Shown here: positions 41,760-53,100 of the stretch, one piece after another
Numbering within the stretch: the stretch's first letter is position 1
Layout of the letters: every line of letters begins with the position of its first letter
Source: Lysobacterales bacterium
GTDB taxonomy: Bacteria > Pseudomonadota > Gammaproteobacteria > Xanthomonadales > SZUA-38
Direction of reading: 5' to 3'
Assembly (NCBI GenBank): GCA_028285525.1
Contig: JANQOZ010000085.1
Location: 124,001 to 188,000 of the forward strand
DNA length: 64,000 nt
Notes under the pieces: model-generated
What the model was told of the DNA's origin: nothing
Databases searched by the model: none
Seen by the model: the letters and a program-made list of their open reading frames with translations, nothing else
Made by a program: the position numbers and the translations under genes

Positions 41760-44618
41760 TCAGCGGCCTTTGAGTCTCGGCTCGAGCAGCTCGATAAAGT
41801 TGTCGGTCGCCTCGATTGCCAGCACCCGCTCTCGCTGGTCCGCCATGTCCTGCCTCAACTGCGCCATCAGCGCCATGAACGTGGGCTGATCGGCTAGCGG
41901 CTCCACACGCGGGTCGAAAAGCATCTGCTGATAGTGTCGGAAGCCTGCGGCGTAGGCTTCCTGAAACAGGGCCAGCGCCGCTTCGTTGTGGCCGAGGAGC
42001 ACCTGGTTCATCGCGCGCACCGACAGCATTTCCGGGTTACCGCCAAGCCCAAGCTGCTGCAGCTTGTCCAAGGCCTGTTCGATCTCGGCCAGCAGCTGAT
42101 CCGCGCGGTCATGGTTTCCAGCCTTCTGCTGGGCGAATGCCAGGATTTGAACCAGGTCGATCATGACCAGATCCTGAGTCGTTGGTATCGGCCAGCGGAT
42201 CGACCTTTCCAGATACTCGACGCCCGACTCAAAGTCTTCGTTGACAGTTCGAATGGCGCCCACTACGGCCGCAAAAAAAGGCGGCGCGCGATCCAGGTCG
42301 AAACCCTGTTGCGTCATCATTTGTGTCAACGGCGCCTCCATCCGCTCGGGTAGTCCCTGTAGGCGGTAAATGAAGACCCGCCGCATCCAGGTGCCGGGCG
42401 CCACGGGCGGCATGGATTCCGCGAGGTCCTGCCAATAGTGCGCCTGTTCAAAAAGGGCCAGCCGCGCGTAGCCATAGGCGATAAAGGAGCAGAAGAAATA
42501 GGGGTCAGCATTGTTCTCTGCCTCAGCGAGAATCCAAGACTTGCCCGCCGCAATGAGCTTGTCGAAACGGCCGTAGCGGTCGTAGAGCTGAAACAGCTCA
42601 GAGTAGGCTGGCTGGGGCGGATTAGGCAGATCAAGCAGCCGCAGCAGCATCGCTTCAGCTGCCTCAAAGTTACCGGTATTACTGTAGCGGGTAGCCACGT
42701 TGGTCGCCAGGCGAGGATCCAAGGGGTTTCGCTTCAGGGCGGCGCTGAGCACCTCCCGCGACTCGTCTTCCTTACCTTGATTAAACAGCGCATTGCTCAA
42801 CCAGGTTGGTACACCGGCGATATCGGGGTCCAGACTCAACGCTCTTCGAAGCGGTTCGACGGCTGCCTCGTCCTGGCCACTCGTCGACAGCACCAGACCC
42901 TGCGCCGCCAGCACAAACGCATCATCGGGATTGAGCGCGAGAGCCGCGGCGACGTCTTGAGCGGCCTCGCCGCGCGGGTCGTCGCTGAGGCCGCTGCGCA
43001 CGGGCGCCAACAGGAGCGCCAACGCGCGCCCGGCGAGCGGTGACGCGTACTCCGGGTCAGCAGCGATAGCGGCATCGAAATGACCCAGCGCCGCCCTGGC
43101 AAACCCGGGAGTTCTCGCCCGCAGGTATTCGCGGCCGAGCAGAAACTCCTGGTAGGCACTCGGTTTAGGTTCATGCAGCGCCGTCAGCGTCTGAGCCGCG
43201 AGAGTGGCTGAAAGCTGTGCGGCGACCGCCGCGGCTACGTCGCTCTGCAGCGAAAAAATATCTGCCATGGTGCGATCGTACGTCTCACTCCAGACGTTCT
43301 GGCCAGTGTGATCGGTCAGAAACGTGGTGATACGCAGCTGATTGTCGACCTGGCGAACGCTGCCGCTCAGCAGATAGCTGACCCTGAGGCGGCTGGCGAG
43401 GTCCTGGGGTTCCAGCTCAGCACCACGAAACGCGAAAGACGAAGCTCTGGCAACCACGTTCAGGTCCGGAAACCTCGTGAGCTGATGCAGGATTTCTTCG
43501 CTCAGGCCATCGCTGAATCGGCTGCTGTCCTCGTTATCTCCCAGGTTTTCGAGCGGCAGGATCGCAATCGAATTGGGTGGCCGGTCGGTGACCTCGACAA
43601 CTTCGGACGTGCGGTCGACCATCTTGACGCCTGCCAAGAGCGCCAGCGCAACCAGCCCCGCGGCCAGCGCCTTTCCTATCTGTGCAGGGCGTTTAGCGGC
43701 ACGGGCCAACGAAACCGAAACCTCGGCCACGGACGGCCGCTTTGCCTGCTCAGACGAAAGGCATTGAAGAATGAGTGCACGCAGACGCCGCGGCAGCGCT
43801 CCGCCATCCACCGGCGGACCTTTGCTTCTCTCGGCAAGCTCCTCAAAAGAAGCGGAGCCCTGCGGGTACCTCCCGGTGAGCAGGTAATACAGCACGACGC
43901 CGAGCGCGTAGACATCACTTTCCGGCGACAGCGGCATACCGTCCAAGAGCTCGGGCGCGGTCGCCACCGGCGATCCGGTAACGGCGGGAGTGCCTGGCTC
44001 TCCACCGGAGCCGAAGTCCATCAGGATCGGCTGCTGGTCGGACTGGAGCATGATGTTGCCGGGCTTGATATCGCCATGAACAAGCCCTGCCTCGTGGATC
44101 GCCGCCAACGCGTCGCTGAGCGGTCGAGCGATCTGCAGAGTTTGCTCGAGCTTGAGAGGCCCGTCCCGCTCGACCATCTCTCTGAGCGTGTCTCCCTCAA
44201 TCAGCTCTGACCAGATGCCGGCCTGCCCGCTATCAATCTCGGCACCATGAATTGTCAGGACGTTAGGGTGGCGGACCCGGGCCATGCGCCGGGCTTCCTC
44301 GACCAGGTCTGCGGGGCTGGGACCAGTTCCCTCGCGGTCCTGCCGCGCCAGTTTCAGGGCCACATCCCTTTTCAACGTGGAATCGTATGCGCGGTAGATC
44401 TTGCCGAAGCCACCCTCACCAATCTCCTCGCGCGCGGACAGGTGTCGCCAGCGGAAAAGATCCGGCGTGTTCGGCTCTTCATCGGGGTCACTCAGCTTGA
44501 AGGCCTGGACGACGCGGCTCAGCTGGTACAAGCCGGGCGACACACCTTCAGCGTCGTCCGCAACGGGCTTCCCGTCAGCGATTGCTTTCAGCAGCCGGTC
44601 TTTGTCCTCCTGGCCCAT
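41760..44618 (-). CDS. Serine/threonine protein kinase with TM, TolB-like and TPR domains
   Basis: 952 residues. Kinase domain about 60-315: glycine loop 'IGEGGFGKIYRAYD', Lys89 in 'VALKLAR', catalytic loop 'HGDIKPGN' (Asp183), and DFG at 201-203, so it should be active; the HRD motif appears as HGD. A TM helix near 318-335 (ALAAGLVALALLAGVKMV) separates it from a periplasmic TolB N-terminal/FlgO-like domain ('IAILPLENLGDNEDSSRFSDGLSEEIL') and TPR-like repeats to the C-terminus. This architecture is frequent in Lysobacterales-like bacteria, with adenylate-cyclase versions elsewhere. The substrate is unknown. Confidence 0.92.
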   Translation of the reverse strand: MGQEDKDRLLKAIADGKPVADDAEGVSPGLYQLSRVVQAFKLSDPDEEPNTPDLFRWRHLSAREEIGEGGFGKIYRAYDSTLKRDVALKLARQDREGTGPSPADLVEEARRMARVRHPNVLTIHGAEIDSGQAGIWSELIEGDTLREMVERDGPLKLEQTLQIARPLSDALAAIHEAGLVHGDIKPGNIMLQSDQQPILMDFGSGGEPGTPAVTGSPVATAPELLDGMPLSPESDVYALGVVLYYLLTGRYPQGSASFEELAERSKGPPVDGGALPRRLRALILQCLSSEQAKRPSVAEVSVSLARAAKRPAQIGKALAAGLVALALLAGVKMVDRTSEVVEVTDRPPNSIAILPLENLGDNEDSSRFSDGLSEEILHQLTRFPDLNVVARASSFAFRGAELEPQDLASRLRVSYLLSGSVRQVDNQLRITTFLTDHTGQNVWSETYDRTMADIFSLQSDVAAAVAAQLSATLAAQTLTALHEPKPSAYQEFLLGREYLRARTPGFARAALGHFDAAIAADPEYASPLAGRALALLLAPVRSGLSDDPRGEAAQDVAAALALNPDDAFVLAAQGLVLSTSGQDEAAVEPLRRALSLDPDIAGVPTWLSNALFNQGKEDESREVLSAALKRNPLDPRLATNVATRYSNTGNFEAAEAMLLRLLDLPNPPQPAYSELFQLYDRYGRFDKLIAAGKSWILAEAENNADPYFFCSFIAYGYARLALFEQAHYWQDLAESMPPVAPGTWMRRVFIYRLQGLPERMEAPLTQMMTQQGFDLDRAPPFFAAVVGAIRTVNEDFESGVEYLERSIRWPIPTTQDLVMIDLVQILAFAQQKAGNHDRADQLLAEIEQALDKLQQLGLGGNPEMLSVRAMNQVLLGHNEAALALFQEAYAAGFRHYQQMLFDPRVEPLADQPTFMALMAQLRQDMADQRERVLAIEATDNFIELLEPRLKGR

Positions 44619-44685
44619 CGGTTAAGTTGCCGATTCACCGCCAGAACACCGAACCCGCGGACTTGTCATCGCGAAACCTTCCCGA

Positions 44686-45774
44686 TCAGCCGTGCTTGAG
44701 AGCGCCTTTTCCCGTGGGCGGCCGGAGTTCGTCGGCCGCAGGTTTCCACGGATGCCCGGGAGTTTCGGGCGCCACGTCCTGCGAGTAGGCCGTCCAGGTA
44801 TCGAGCCTGGGCGAGGAACTGGGCCAGCCGTCAACCGGCTCCAGGTACTGTGGCGCATGATTTTCGAGGTAATCCAGTACCTTCCGGGGCACGTCGTCGA
44901 AACCCGACAGGCCGTTGTGGCTGTGCATCCGCCCACTGAGCACACCGGATTCGAATCCGCTGCCGCCCATGCCCATCCAGGGCCACCACTGCGACGAACG
45001 GGAAAAACCAGCGTACATGCGCACGGTGGGCAGATCGCGATCCTCCAGCTCTCGGCGCGAGACCTTGAAGGTGAAGTGCTCGGCGGGGCTGACGATCGGC
45101 CCGGTAGAGGAAACAGGCCAACCTTTCGGCGTGACCGGATTCTTGTGGTAGTGGGTGTAGTCCCAGGCGAGCAGCAGATCGTCGCCGTACTGCTCAAACG
45201 GCATCAGAAACGGATAGCGACCGTTTTCGTCCGGAAAGATCGACCCCTCGTTCATCAGGGTCGGCGTATCCGGATTGCCGGGCACGACAAACTTGGGCAT
45301 CTCCACCCCCAGTGTTCCGCCGCCGCCGGAGTTGTAAAAGTGGTATACCTCGACCTTCTTGCCTGTGTAGGGATTGTCCCAGACCTCCAGCACCTCGCGA
45401 GTACGCAGGTCGGTGAACAGCCCGACTTCCCGGGTTTTGATCTTCAGGTCCCGGTTCTTATCGATCTCGGCCTGAAGGACTCCGATCCCTTCAAAGTTGA
45501 ACAGCGGCCGCATCCGATCGGTACCAACCCGGCCGTACATCAAACCGTGAAAAGCCCCGATCACCGGCTCTCCGTAACCGGCCCAGATTTTGCCGAAAGC
45601 GTAGAGATTGTCGCGCGGGTCGCTGTAGTCCAGGCCGCCGGCGCGCGACTCGACCTTGCCGTGACCGGCCTTTGCAGGACCCGCTGATCCCAGCATTAAG
45701 CCCGCTCCGGCCACGCCCGCCATACGCAGCGCTTCGCGACGGCTCACCAGATGATCGATCAGGAAAGACTGCAT
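44686..45774 (-). CDS. DUF1838 family protein, Tat-exported (paralogue 1)
   Basis: 362 residues with a twin-arginine leader ('SRREALRMAGVAGAGLMLGSAGPAKA'). The mature part has the DUF1838 pattern: 'NLYAFGKIWAGYGEPVIGAFHGLMYG', 'LRTREVLEVWDNPYTGKKVEV' and 'SSQWWPWMGMGGSGFESGVLSGRMHSH'. The N-terminus is longer than that of the other two paralogues. DUF1838 has no known activity. It is divergent from the FG-GAP gene, 67 bp after the kinase gene region on the same strand but with its own orientation and spacing. Confidence 0.85.
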   Translation of the reverse strand: MQSFLIDHLVSRREALRMAGVAGAGLMLGSAGPAKAGHGKVESRAGGLDYSDPRDNLYAFGKIWAGYGEPVIGAFHGLMYGRVGTDRMRPLFNFEGIGVLQAEIDKNRDLKIKTREVGLFTDLRTREVLEVWDNPYTGKKVEVYHFYNSGGGGTLGVEMPKFVVPGNPDTPTLMNEGSIFPDENGRYPFLMPFEQYGDDLLLAWDYTHYHKNPVTPKGWPVSSTGPIVSPAEHFTFKVSRRELEDRDLPTVRMYAGFSRSSQWWPWMGMGGSGFESGVLSGRMHSHNGLSGFDDVPRKVLDYLENHAPQYLEPVDGWPSSSPRLDTWTAYSQDVAPETPGHPWKPAADELRPPTGKGALKHG

Positions 45775-46095
45775 TTTCCACCCTCCAGGCCCGATGGGTC
45801 ACGACCGCAAGTTGCCACAACCATAGGCAATTCCTTTTACGCGGGCAATGAAACGAAATAGACCGACCAAGCGCACATCCGAATATCCGAGAGCGGGCGA
45901 GCGGCGAACCAATTCCGTTTTCCTGCCGCTGATCGCTCGGCTGTTCATTTCGAGACGCATCGTCGTTGTATTCCTAAGAGAGGCCTTTTTCGGGATCCAG
46001 AATGCGCTGCGGTGAGCACAGCCGACTGCCGGTTGCGTTGGTTGCCTGAGCAGGACCGTTTCAGGTTGCTCGCTCCGCGAACAAAGGGATTTATC
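45775..46095. other. Divergent intergenic region, nothing recognised
   Basis: 321 bp between the leftward DUF1838 gene and the rightward FG-GAP gene. It should contain both promoters; I see no convincing hexamers, palindrome or small gene. Confidence 0.35.
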
Positions 46096-48786
46096 ATGGT
46101 AAAACAACATCATCGCCGCCGACTGGCGATTGCGATTTCGGTAACACTCTCCGCGAGTGCACCGCTGTCGGCTCAGGACACATTTGAACTGGGTCTGCTT
46201 AACGGCAGCAACGGGTTCGTTATCAACGGGGAAGACTCAGCGGACCTTCTTGGCATTGCCGTTAGCGGCGTAGGCGACATCAATGGCGACGGCATCGACG
46301 ATCTGTTGATTGGAGCTAACGACGCCGAAATCGGCAATGGCGACAACAATGGAATCAGCTACGTCGTTTTCGGTTCGGCCACAGGATTTCCCGCGAATCC
46401 GGAAACTCAACAGCTTAATGGCTTAAACGGCTTCGCCATAATCGGGGAGACCGCAGGGGACCAGTCTGGTAATGCCGTCAGCGCAGCAGGTGATGTAAAC
46501 GGGGACGGCTTCAACGACCTGCTGGTTGGAACGAGGTTTGCCAACGTTTGTTATGTGCTGTTCGGCAAAGATACTGCCTTTTCGCCAAATATATTTCTAT
46601 CCTCGCTGAATGGGTCTAGCGGATTCAGCATCACCGGCGCCCCTTCAAACGAAAACGCTGGCTACGCTCTGAGTAGTGCGGGTGACGTGAATGGCGACGG
46701 GTTCGACGACATCCTTATTGGTGCCGATTTCGCGGACCCGAATGGCAATATCAATGCCGGCGCAAGCTATATCGTATTCGGTACGGACTCGGGCTTCTCA
46801 AGCAACATCGACCTGACACAGCTCGATGGCTCAAACGGGTTTGCGGTCAACGGAGAGGCAGCAGGGGATTTTTCCAGCCGTGCGGTCAGCGGTGCCGGCG
46901 ACATCAATGGCGACGGGTTTGATGACCTTCTGATCGGCGCACTCTACGCCTTTACTGAGGGGGCTGCGCAGCGCGGCAAGAGCTACGTCGTGTTCGGTTT
47001 CGACAACCCTGCCGTTACGTCCATCAACCTCTCAAACATCGGGCGTGCCGACGGCAATGCCATAGGATTCGTGATCGAAGGAATGACAGCCAATGACCGA
47101 CTGGGGGTTGATGTTAGCGCCGCGGGGGACATTAATGGAGATGGCTTCGACGACATTCTCTTAGGCACCTATCGCCCGATATCCATAAGCCCTGGGGTTA
47201 CGTATGTGGTGTTTGGCTCGGATGCCCCATTCGCCCCCACCCTGGATTTAGCGATGCTCGATGGTTCGAATGGCTTTGAAGTCATGGGCGTGATGAATGA
47301 AGATCAAGCCGGGCGAACGGTCAGCAGCGTCGGAGATGTGAATGGCGATGGGGTCGACGACTTTCTGATCGGCGCCCGAGGGTCAGATCCCGGTGGCAGG
47401 GACAACGCCGGAACAAGCTACCTGGTCTTTGGTTCAACCGCGGGGTTTCCCGCAACGTTCGATTTGACTTTACTCGACGGCGTTAACGGCCTCGCGATCA
47501 ATGGGGTTGCACCTGCCGATAGCTCCAGCCTCGCGCTCAGCGGCGCTGGCGATGTTAATGGGGACGGACTTGACGATCTCATTATTGGCGCTCCGTTCGC
47601 TGACTCAAGCGGAGAGAGCCTCAACGGCAGTGCCCACGTCGTTTTCGGCAACAGCGCGCCCTTGACCAGAGCCGCCACAGCAGCATTATTCTCTCAGTTC
47701 GAGGACGATACCGCGCCTTTGGGCAGCCCCTTGGACAATACCGTCATCAATGCCTACCTCGATGCGGATCCGTTTGCTGGCATGGCGGTTATTGCCGATA
47801 CCAGCACCGCAAGCCAAGGTACCTGGCAACACAGCCCTGACGGCAGCAGCTGGAGCAGTGTCCCAGGCACGGTGAGTGATCAGTCGGCGCTAGTCCTCGC
47901 GGCAAGTGACCTGCTGCGATTTGTGCCGCAGCCCGACTTCGAGGGTGTGCCCGGACCGCTCAGCGTGCGACTGTGGGACGGACGATGGCGCCAGCCCGGA
48001 ACCGACGTGGATATCACTTCGGCGATCGGGGCCTTCGGCGGGTTCTCCAGCGACGAGGAGCTGCTCGACGTCTCGGTCGAGATCATCGGGATCAACGATG
48101 CCCCGTCCTTCAGCGCCAGCAGTCCGCCGGCGATCAATGAAGACCCGGGGGGCGTCACCGTTTCCGGGTGGGCAAACTTTGATCCGGGCGCGCCAGGCGA
48201 AAGCGGCCAGTTCCCGCTGGTTTACCAGGTTGAGAATATCTCCAACCCGGGCCTTTTCGCAGTGCTGCCCACCATCGGTACGCTGGGCAATCTGGTCTAC
48301 AACGCCGCCCCGGACGTGAGCGGCACCAGCACCTTCGACGTCCGCGTGGTCGACAACGGCGGTATCGCCAACGGCGGTGTCGACGTGTCCGGTTTCCAGA
48401 CCTTCACGATCACCGTGAACCCGGTCAACGATCCGCCGGCCTTCAGCGCAGACGATCCACCGGCGGTTACAATCGATGCCGGGCCGCAGATCGTCAACAG
48501 TTGGGCAACGTTTGATCCAGGCGCGCCGGATGAACAGGCTCAGCAGGCGAGCTATCAGGTGCTCGGGGTCGAGGATGTCAGTCTGTTTGCGATACAGCCC
48601 TCGGTGGATGCGAGCGGCAATCTGACCTACACCGCTGCACCGGGAGTCGAAGGCACCTCGGAGTTTACGGTCCAGGTGAGCGACAGCGGTGGTACCGCCA
48701 ACGGCGGCAGCGACACCTCCGGCACTCAGACCTTTGTGATCCGTATTGGTGACGAGGCCATCTTTGCCGACAGCTTCGAAGACTAG
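46096..48786 (+). CDS. Secreted FG-GAP (integrin-alpha-like) repeat protein with C-terminal IFADSFE
   Basis: The ATG at 46096 starts a signal peptide (KQHHRRRLAIAISVTLSASAPLSAQ); 896 residues. Seven FG-GAP repeats carry the Ca-binding 'GD-[IV]-NGDG-x-[DN]-D' loop, e.g. GDINGDGIDDLLIG and GDVNGDGFDDILIG, making a seven-bladed propeller. The C-terminal half has cadherin/Ig-like domains ('INDAPSFSASSPPAINEDPGG', 'NPVNDPPAFSADDPPAV'). The last residues are DEAIFADSFED. Extracellular Ca-dependent binding is likely. It is followed by the second DUF1838 gene at 138 bp. Confidence 0.88.
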   Translation: MVKQHHRRRLAIAISVTLSASAPLSAQDTFELGLLNGSNGFVINGEDSADLLGIAVSGVGDINGDGIDDLLIGANDAEIGNGDNNGISYVVFGSATGFPANPETQQLNGLNGFAIIGETAGDQSGNAVSAAGDVNGDGFNDLLVGTRFANVCYVLFGKDTAFSPNIFLSSLNGSSGFSITGAPSNENAGYALSSAGDVNGDGFDDILIGADFADPNGNINAGASYIVFGTDSGFSSNIDLTQLDGSNGFAVNGEAAGDFSSRAVSGAGDINGDGFDDLLIGALYAFTEGAAQRGKSYVVFGFDNPAVTSINLSNIGRADGNAIGFVIEGMTANDRLGVDVSAAGDINGDGFDDILLGTYRPISISPGVTYVVFGSDAPFAPTLDLAMLDGSNGFEVMGVMNEDQAGRTVSSVGDVNGDGVDDFLIGARGSDPGGRDNAGTSYLVFGSTAGFPATFDLTLLDGVNGLAINGVAPADSSSLALSGAGDVNGDGLDDLIIGAPFADSSGESLNGSAHVVFGNSAPLTRAATAALFSQFEDDTAPLGSPLDNTVINAYLDADPFAGMAVIADTSTASQGTWQHSPDGSSWSSVPGTVSDQSALVLAASDLLRFVPQPDFEGVPGPLSVRLWDGRWRQPGTDVDITSAIGAFGGFSSDEELLDVSVEIIGINDAPSFSASSPPAINEDPGGVTVSGWANFDPGAPGESGQFPLVYQVENISNPGLFAVLPTIGTLGNLVYNAAPDVSGTSTFDVRVVDNGGIANGGVDVSGFQTFTITVNPVNDPPAFSADDPPAVTIDAGPQIVNSWATFDPGAPDEQAQQASYQVLGVEDVSLFAIQPSVDASGNLTYTAAPGVEGTSEFTVQVSDSGGTANGGSDTSGTQTFVIRIGDEAIFADSFED

Positions 48787-48924
48787 GGAAGAAAGGGGTG
48801 CGCTCCCGGTGTGGTAGCCTGAATTTTGCCGTCAGCTGGAGAACGCTATGCGAAACGTCTGCGCCAAACTCACTGACCTCACCTTGCGGCTGTCGCATGA
48901 AGCTCGTTGCTACCGAGTCCCCGC

Positions 48925-49755
48925 ATGATCGGCCAGCTAACCCGACGCGACTTGCTGGCAGGAGCCGGCATGCTGAGCCTGGCGGGTATGACCATACAAA
49001 CCGCGGCGAGCGCTCAGGCTGCCGGATGGCTGCCCGATGAGGGCAAAGAAAGCTGGCGCCACACCGTGCGCATGCAGGGAAGCACCAGGACGGAAGACGT
49101 ACTCTGGTGGTATACGGGCCGGATCTACGCCCAGGTTGGAGAAAGCGAGCCACGCCACCTGTACAACCTCGAAGGCACCGAGATCTACTGGTACGAAGAA
49201 CAGGCCAACGGCGAATTTGCCGTCAGCTCCCGCACGCTGACCTTCTTTCGCGACGTGCAGACCGGAGCGATGCTGCGGGATTACAAGAACCCCTACACCG
49301 GGAAAACCAACACGGTGGAAGCCAACCGCCTCGGCGGGCGCCACAACACATACTACGGACCTGACGGCTGGCGAATTGTCGGACCGGGTATGGCAAAGGA
49401 AAAGGACAACGAGCCCTGGCAGCTTGAGTGGCACCGTGCCGAAGACCTCGCCTGGTTTACATCCAGTCGTTTTATCAGGGAGTTTCCTCAGCCCTGGCTC
49501 GAGTCCATGACGGTGTTCTGCAACAGCGATGCGCTGCTGGACACAAAACAGGGCAATCTGCCCGCCCACTTTACCTCTACCTACCTCTCTCCCTGGCCGC
49601 GCTGGATGGAGATGGGAGACCACCCTGGACACGTGGTCTGGCACTCATCCGGCCGCAAGCTATCCTCGAAGGCATCAGTACCCGATGAGTACCGCCAGCG
49701 CGTCGAGAAGGAATACGGCGGCGTGCTGACGGCGCACCCCGACTCCTTCGGTTAA
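48925..49755 (+). CDS. DUF1838 family protein, Tat-exported (paralogue 2)
   Basis: Start at ATG 48925; 276 residues. 'LTRRDLLAGAGMLSLAGM' is a Tat-type leader ending before 'AQAAGWLPD'. DUF1838 features: 'WWYTGRIYAQVGESEPRHLYNLEG', 'LRDYKNPYTGKTNTVEANRLGGRHNTYYGPDGWRIVGPGM' and 'WPRWMEMGDHPGHVVWHSSGRKL'. The 'NPYTGK' and 'M-GDHPG' motifs recur in the other two paralogues. Function unknown. It precedes the mini-YD/RHS pair on the same strand, 151 bp away. Confidence 0.85.
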   Translation: MIGQLTRRDLLAGAGMLSLAGMTIQTAASAQAAGWLPDEGKESWRHTVRMQGSTRTEDVLWWYTGRIYAQVGESEPRHLYNLEGTEIYWYEEQANGEFAVSSRTLTFFRDVQTGAMLRDYKNPYTGKTNTVEANRLGGRHNTYYGPDGWRIVGPGMAKEKDNEPWQLEWHRAEDLAWFTSSRFIREFPQPWLESMTVFCNSDALLDTKQGNLPAHFTSTYLSPWPRWMEMGDHPGHVVWHSSGRKLSSKASVPDEYRQRVEKEYGGVLTAHPDSFG

Positions 49756-49906
49756 GGCCGAAATTCCTCACCCCGTCCTGCTGAACCGGGGTGATCGACT
49801 TCCGTTCTCGACAGCCATACAGCCTGGAAACGAGATGCGCACTGGCGTGAATCTGCCAGCGAATACGCATAACAGATCAGGGACAAAGGGACGGAGATGT
49901 CGGCCA

Positions 49907-50146
49907 ATGGCAAAACGCGATCTCAAGATACGCCGGATAGCGCTGCTGTGCGGCGTGGTCGCCGGAGCGGCGGCCTTAGCGGAAACCTATACCTACGACG
50001 AGGCTGGCCGACTGACCAGCATCGTCTACGACGACCCCGACCGGACGCTGATTCGGCTGGAGCTGGATGACGCCGGCAACCTGCTAAGCCAAACGCGCAG
50101 CACAGAATTTATTTTTGTCGACAGCTTCGAGGAGTCTTCGCCATGA
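49907..50146 (+). CDS. 79-aa exported mini-YD-repeat protein with C-terminal IFVDSFE
   Basis: From the ATG at 49907 (GGAG about 10 nt upstream; the frame is open from 49835) the protein has 79 residues: a basic N-terminus and signal peptide (RRIALLCGVVAGAAALA), a single YD repeat ('TYTYDEAGRLTSIVYDD', with a partial second 'ELDDAGNLLSQT') and the ending STEFIFVDSFEESSP. It looks like a minimal RHS unit joined to the same C-terminal motif found on five larger proteins. Its TGA overlaps the ATG of the RHS gene (ATGA), so the two are translated together. No function known. Confidence 0.65.
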   Translation: MAKRDLKIRRIALLCGVVAGAAALAETYTYDEAGRLTSIVYDDPDRTLIRLELDDAGNLLSQTRSTEFIFVDSFEESSP

Positions 50147-53100
50147 GGCCCGCTGCGGCAAGTACGGCTTCGCGAGCGCTCGTGATCGCGCTGCTGGTTC
50201 TTTGTCAGATACCGATAGCTTCGGCGCAGGACGCCTATCGCGTCAGGGACCTCCGGCCCGGCCCGAACAGCTCGACGCCGGGTGGACCATTCGAGGTTTC
50301 CAACGGGCTCCTCTACTTCTCCGCCAACACCGGGACCGACGGGAGCATTATCGTCGATCTCTGGCAAAGTGACGGAACAGCGCTCGGCACGCGCATCGCG
50401 ATGGATTCCGTGGGTAGCCAGAACCCCAAATTTCTTACGGATGTCGATGGAGAACTCTACTACGTGGCCACCGAGTCCAACACCGGTCGCGAACTTTGGC
50501 GTCTGGTTGGCGGCAATCCACAGCGCGTCACCGATATCCGCAGCGGCACCCTGTCTTCCAACCCCGAGGGTATCGTTAACGTCAATGGTACCGTCTACTT
50601 TACCGCCATCAGCGACACCTTTGGCCGGGAGCTCTATCGCACCGATGGCGTGGGCGCGGTTCAGGTCGTCGACCTGACCCCCGGCGAAAACGGCACTGAA
50701 TTTTCAACCAACACCACTGTTCCAAATTTTGTCGCATTGGGTGACCAGCTCCTGTTCGTTGCTGACGACGGAGTAAACGGTCGTGAACTCTGGCGTACCC
50801 AGGGCACAGCAGCGACTACGGTGCGATTGACCGATTTCGCTCCGGGCAGCGAGTCGACGCTATCTTATCGAATCGACCCGGACGCCGGGGACAGGGTTGA
50901 AAACCTGCTGACCGTCGGCGACCAGGCCTTTTTTGCCGGCGTGATAGCAAGCGGCAACAGATTTCTCGGGGTTACCGACGGTACGGTGGCCGGTACCCGG
51001 GTGCTGCGAGAATTTGAGTCAAGCGAGCCGGACGATTTCGCCGAGCTCAACGGTGAACTGATCTTCTCCGCTGGGGAGCTTTGGAAGAGCGACGGTACCA
51101 TCGCCGGCACTATGGAATTAGCCGACATCAATCTTGTTGGCCCGTCTTTTCCAACCTTTCTCACCACCGTTGGAAACTTTACTTTTTTCACAGTTCTCGG
51201 CGAGAACGGCGACGAATTCTGGCGCACCGACGGTACTAGCGCGGGCACCACTCGGCTGGCGCCCGTAGGCACCGGCAAGCCTATTGGCCTTGACGGTGTC
51301 GCTTACTTTTCAGCCGCGGACAATGACTTCGGCCAGGAGCTTTGGCGCAGCAACGGTCTGCCCAATGGCACCTTGGGCCTAACCGATATCAACCCGGGTC
51401 CTGGCAGCGCGGTGTTTAACCAGCTAGGTGCCGTGAACGGTCGGGTCTTCATGGCTGCTGACGACGGCGTCAGCGGCGAGGAGCTTTGGGCTATACAGGT
51501 GGGTGAAGTCACCGAGACCGACAGCGCAGCAAATTTCGAGCTCAGCGGCAGCACGGGCGACCCTATCAACACATTCACCGGCGAACTTTTTGAAAGCCCG
51601 GCCCCAGATCTCGATCTCGGTGGACCGCTGCCGCTGACCTTCAGCCGGTATTACGCCTCGGGCCTCAGTGCAGACGGCATCGTTGGCTCGCTTGGCCGAA
51701 ACTGGCGACACAACTACGAGTGGACTCTGATCCGCAGCCCGGGCACGGCTGAGATCATTACGCCATTTGGGCGGAGACTCCAGTTTCTTGACGAAAACGG
51801 CAGCTGGATTCTCGTCGGAGTATCGTTGGATCAACCCTGGCAGCTGGTCACCGAGGGCACCGGTTTGGTGCTCGGCGATCCCGCCACTCAGTTGCTGTAT
51901 GTGTTCGACGCCGACGATCGTCTCGCCCAGATCCAAGACATCAGCGGTAACACCCTCACGCTCAGCTACACCGGCGCAGGACTGCTAACCAGCGTCGCCG
52001 ACGGGCTCGGCCGCAGCCTGACGTTTACACAGCAGCCCAGCGGGCTGCTGACTCAGGTCGAAGACGACAACAGCAGAGTTGTCGCGTTCGGTCATACTGG
52101 GGAGGATCTGACCACGTTGACGGACGTGAGGGGCGGGCAGACCCTCTACAGCTATACCGGTGCCGGGCTACTCACCAGCACGGAACTGCCTGAGGGCAAC
52201 GTTCGATTCCGGCAGACCTGGGACGACCAGCAGCGGGTGATCTCCCAGAGTGACGATGACGGGAACACCACAACCCTGACCTACGACGGCGCGCAAACGC
52301 GAATCGTCGATCCGTTGCTGAACGAGCAGGTGCATGAACACAGCGGCGCCGGCCAGCTCACCGGCATAACCGACGCGGAAGGTGAGACCACGGGCTACGT
52401 CAGCGATGGCGACGGACGACGGGCCGGGGTGGTGGATCGCCTCGGGGGCACATCCTCGTTCCAGTACAGCCCTGATAGCGGTCTGTTGGAGCAGCTCACA
52501 CGGGCTGACGGCCAGTCCATCACCTATGAACAAGCCGACTACGTCGTGCGCGGCATCACGTTTCGTAACTACACGTCGATCACCTACCCTGACGGCACCA
52601 GCATCGCCTTTGGCCGAGACGGCGCCGGGCGCCTGACCTCGCTGACCGACCAGGCCGGCGGCGTCTGGACATTCTCACGAAACGCCGCCGGCCAGCTGCT
52701 CAGCTCAACCAATCCGCTCGGCGGGACGACGACCCAGACTTTCAATCCAGACGGGACCCTTGCGACCCGCACGGATCCTGCGGGCAACGCCACGTCGTTT
52801 TCCTATGACGCGCTGCGCCGGCTCACCGGCATCACCTATCCGGGCGGTGACTCGGTCACGCTAACTCGCAACGATGCGGATCAGATCACCGCCGTCACCG
52901 ACCCGAGGGGAAATACGACCAGCCTCAGCTATGACGCCAATGGCCGCCTGACGGGTTTTACCGATCGCGCCGGTGAACCCCGTTCATACGGCTATGACAG
53001 CAGCGGGCGGCTGACCAGCGTGCAGCGGCCGGGCGGTCATGTCGTCAGTCTGGGCTATGACAGTCGGGGGCTGCTCACAACACTCCAGGACAATCTGGGT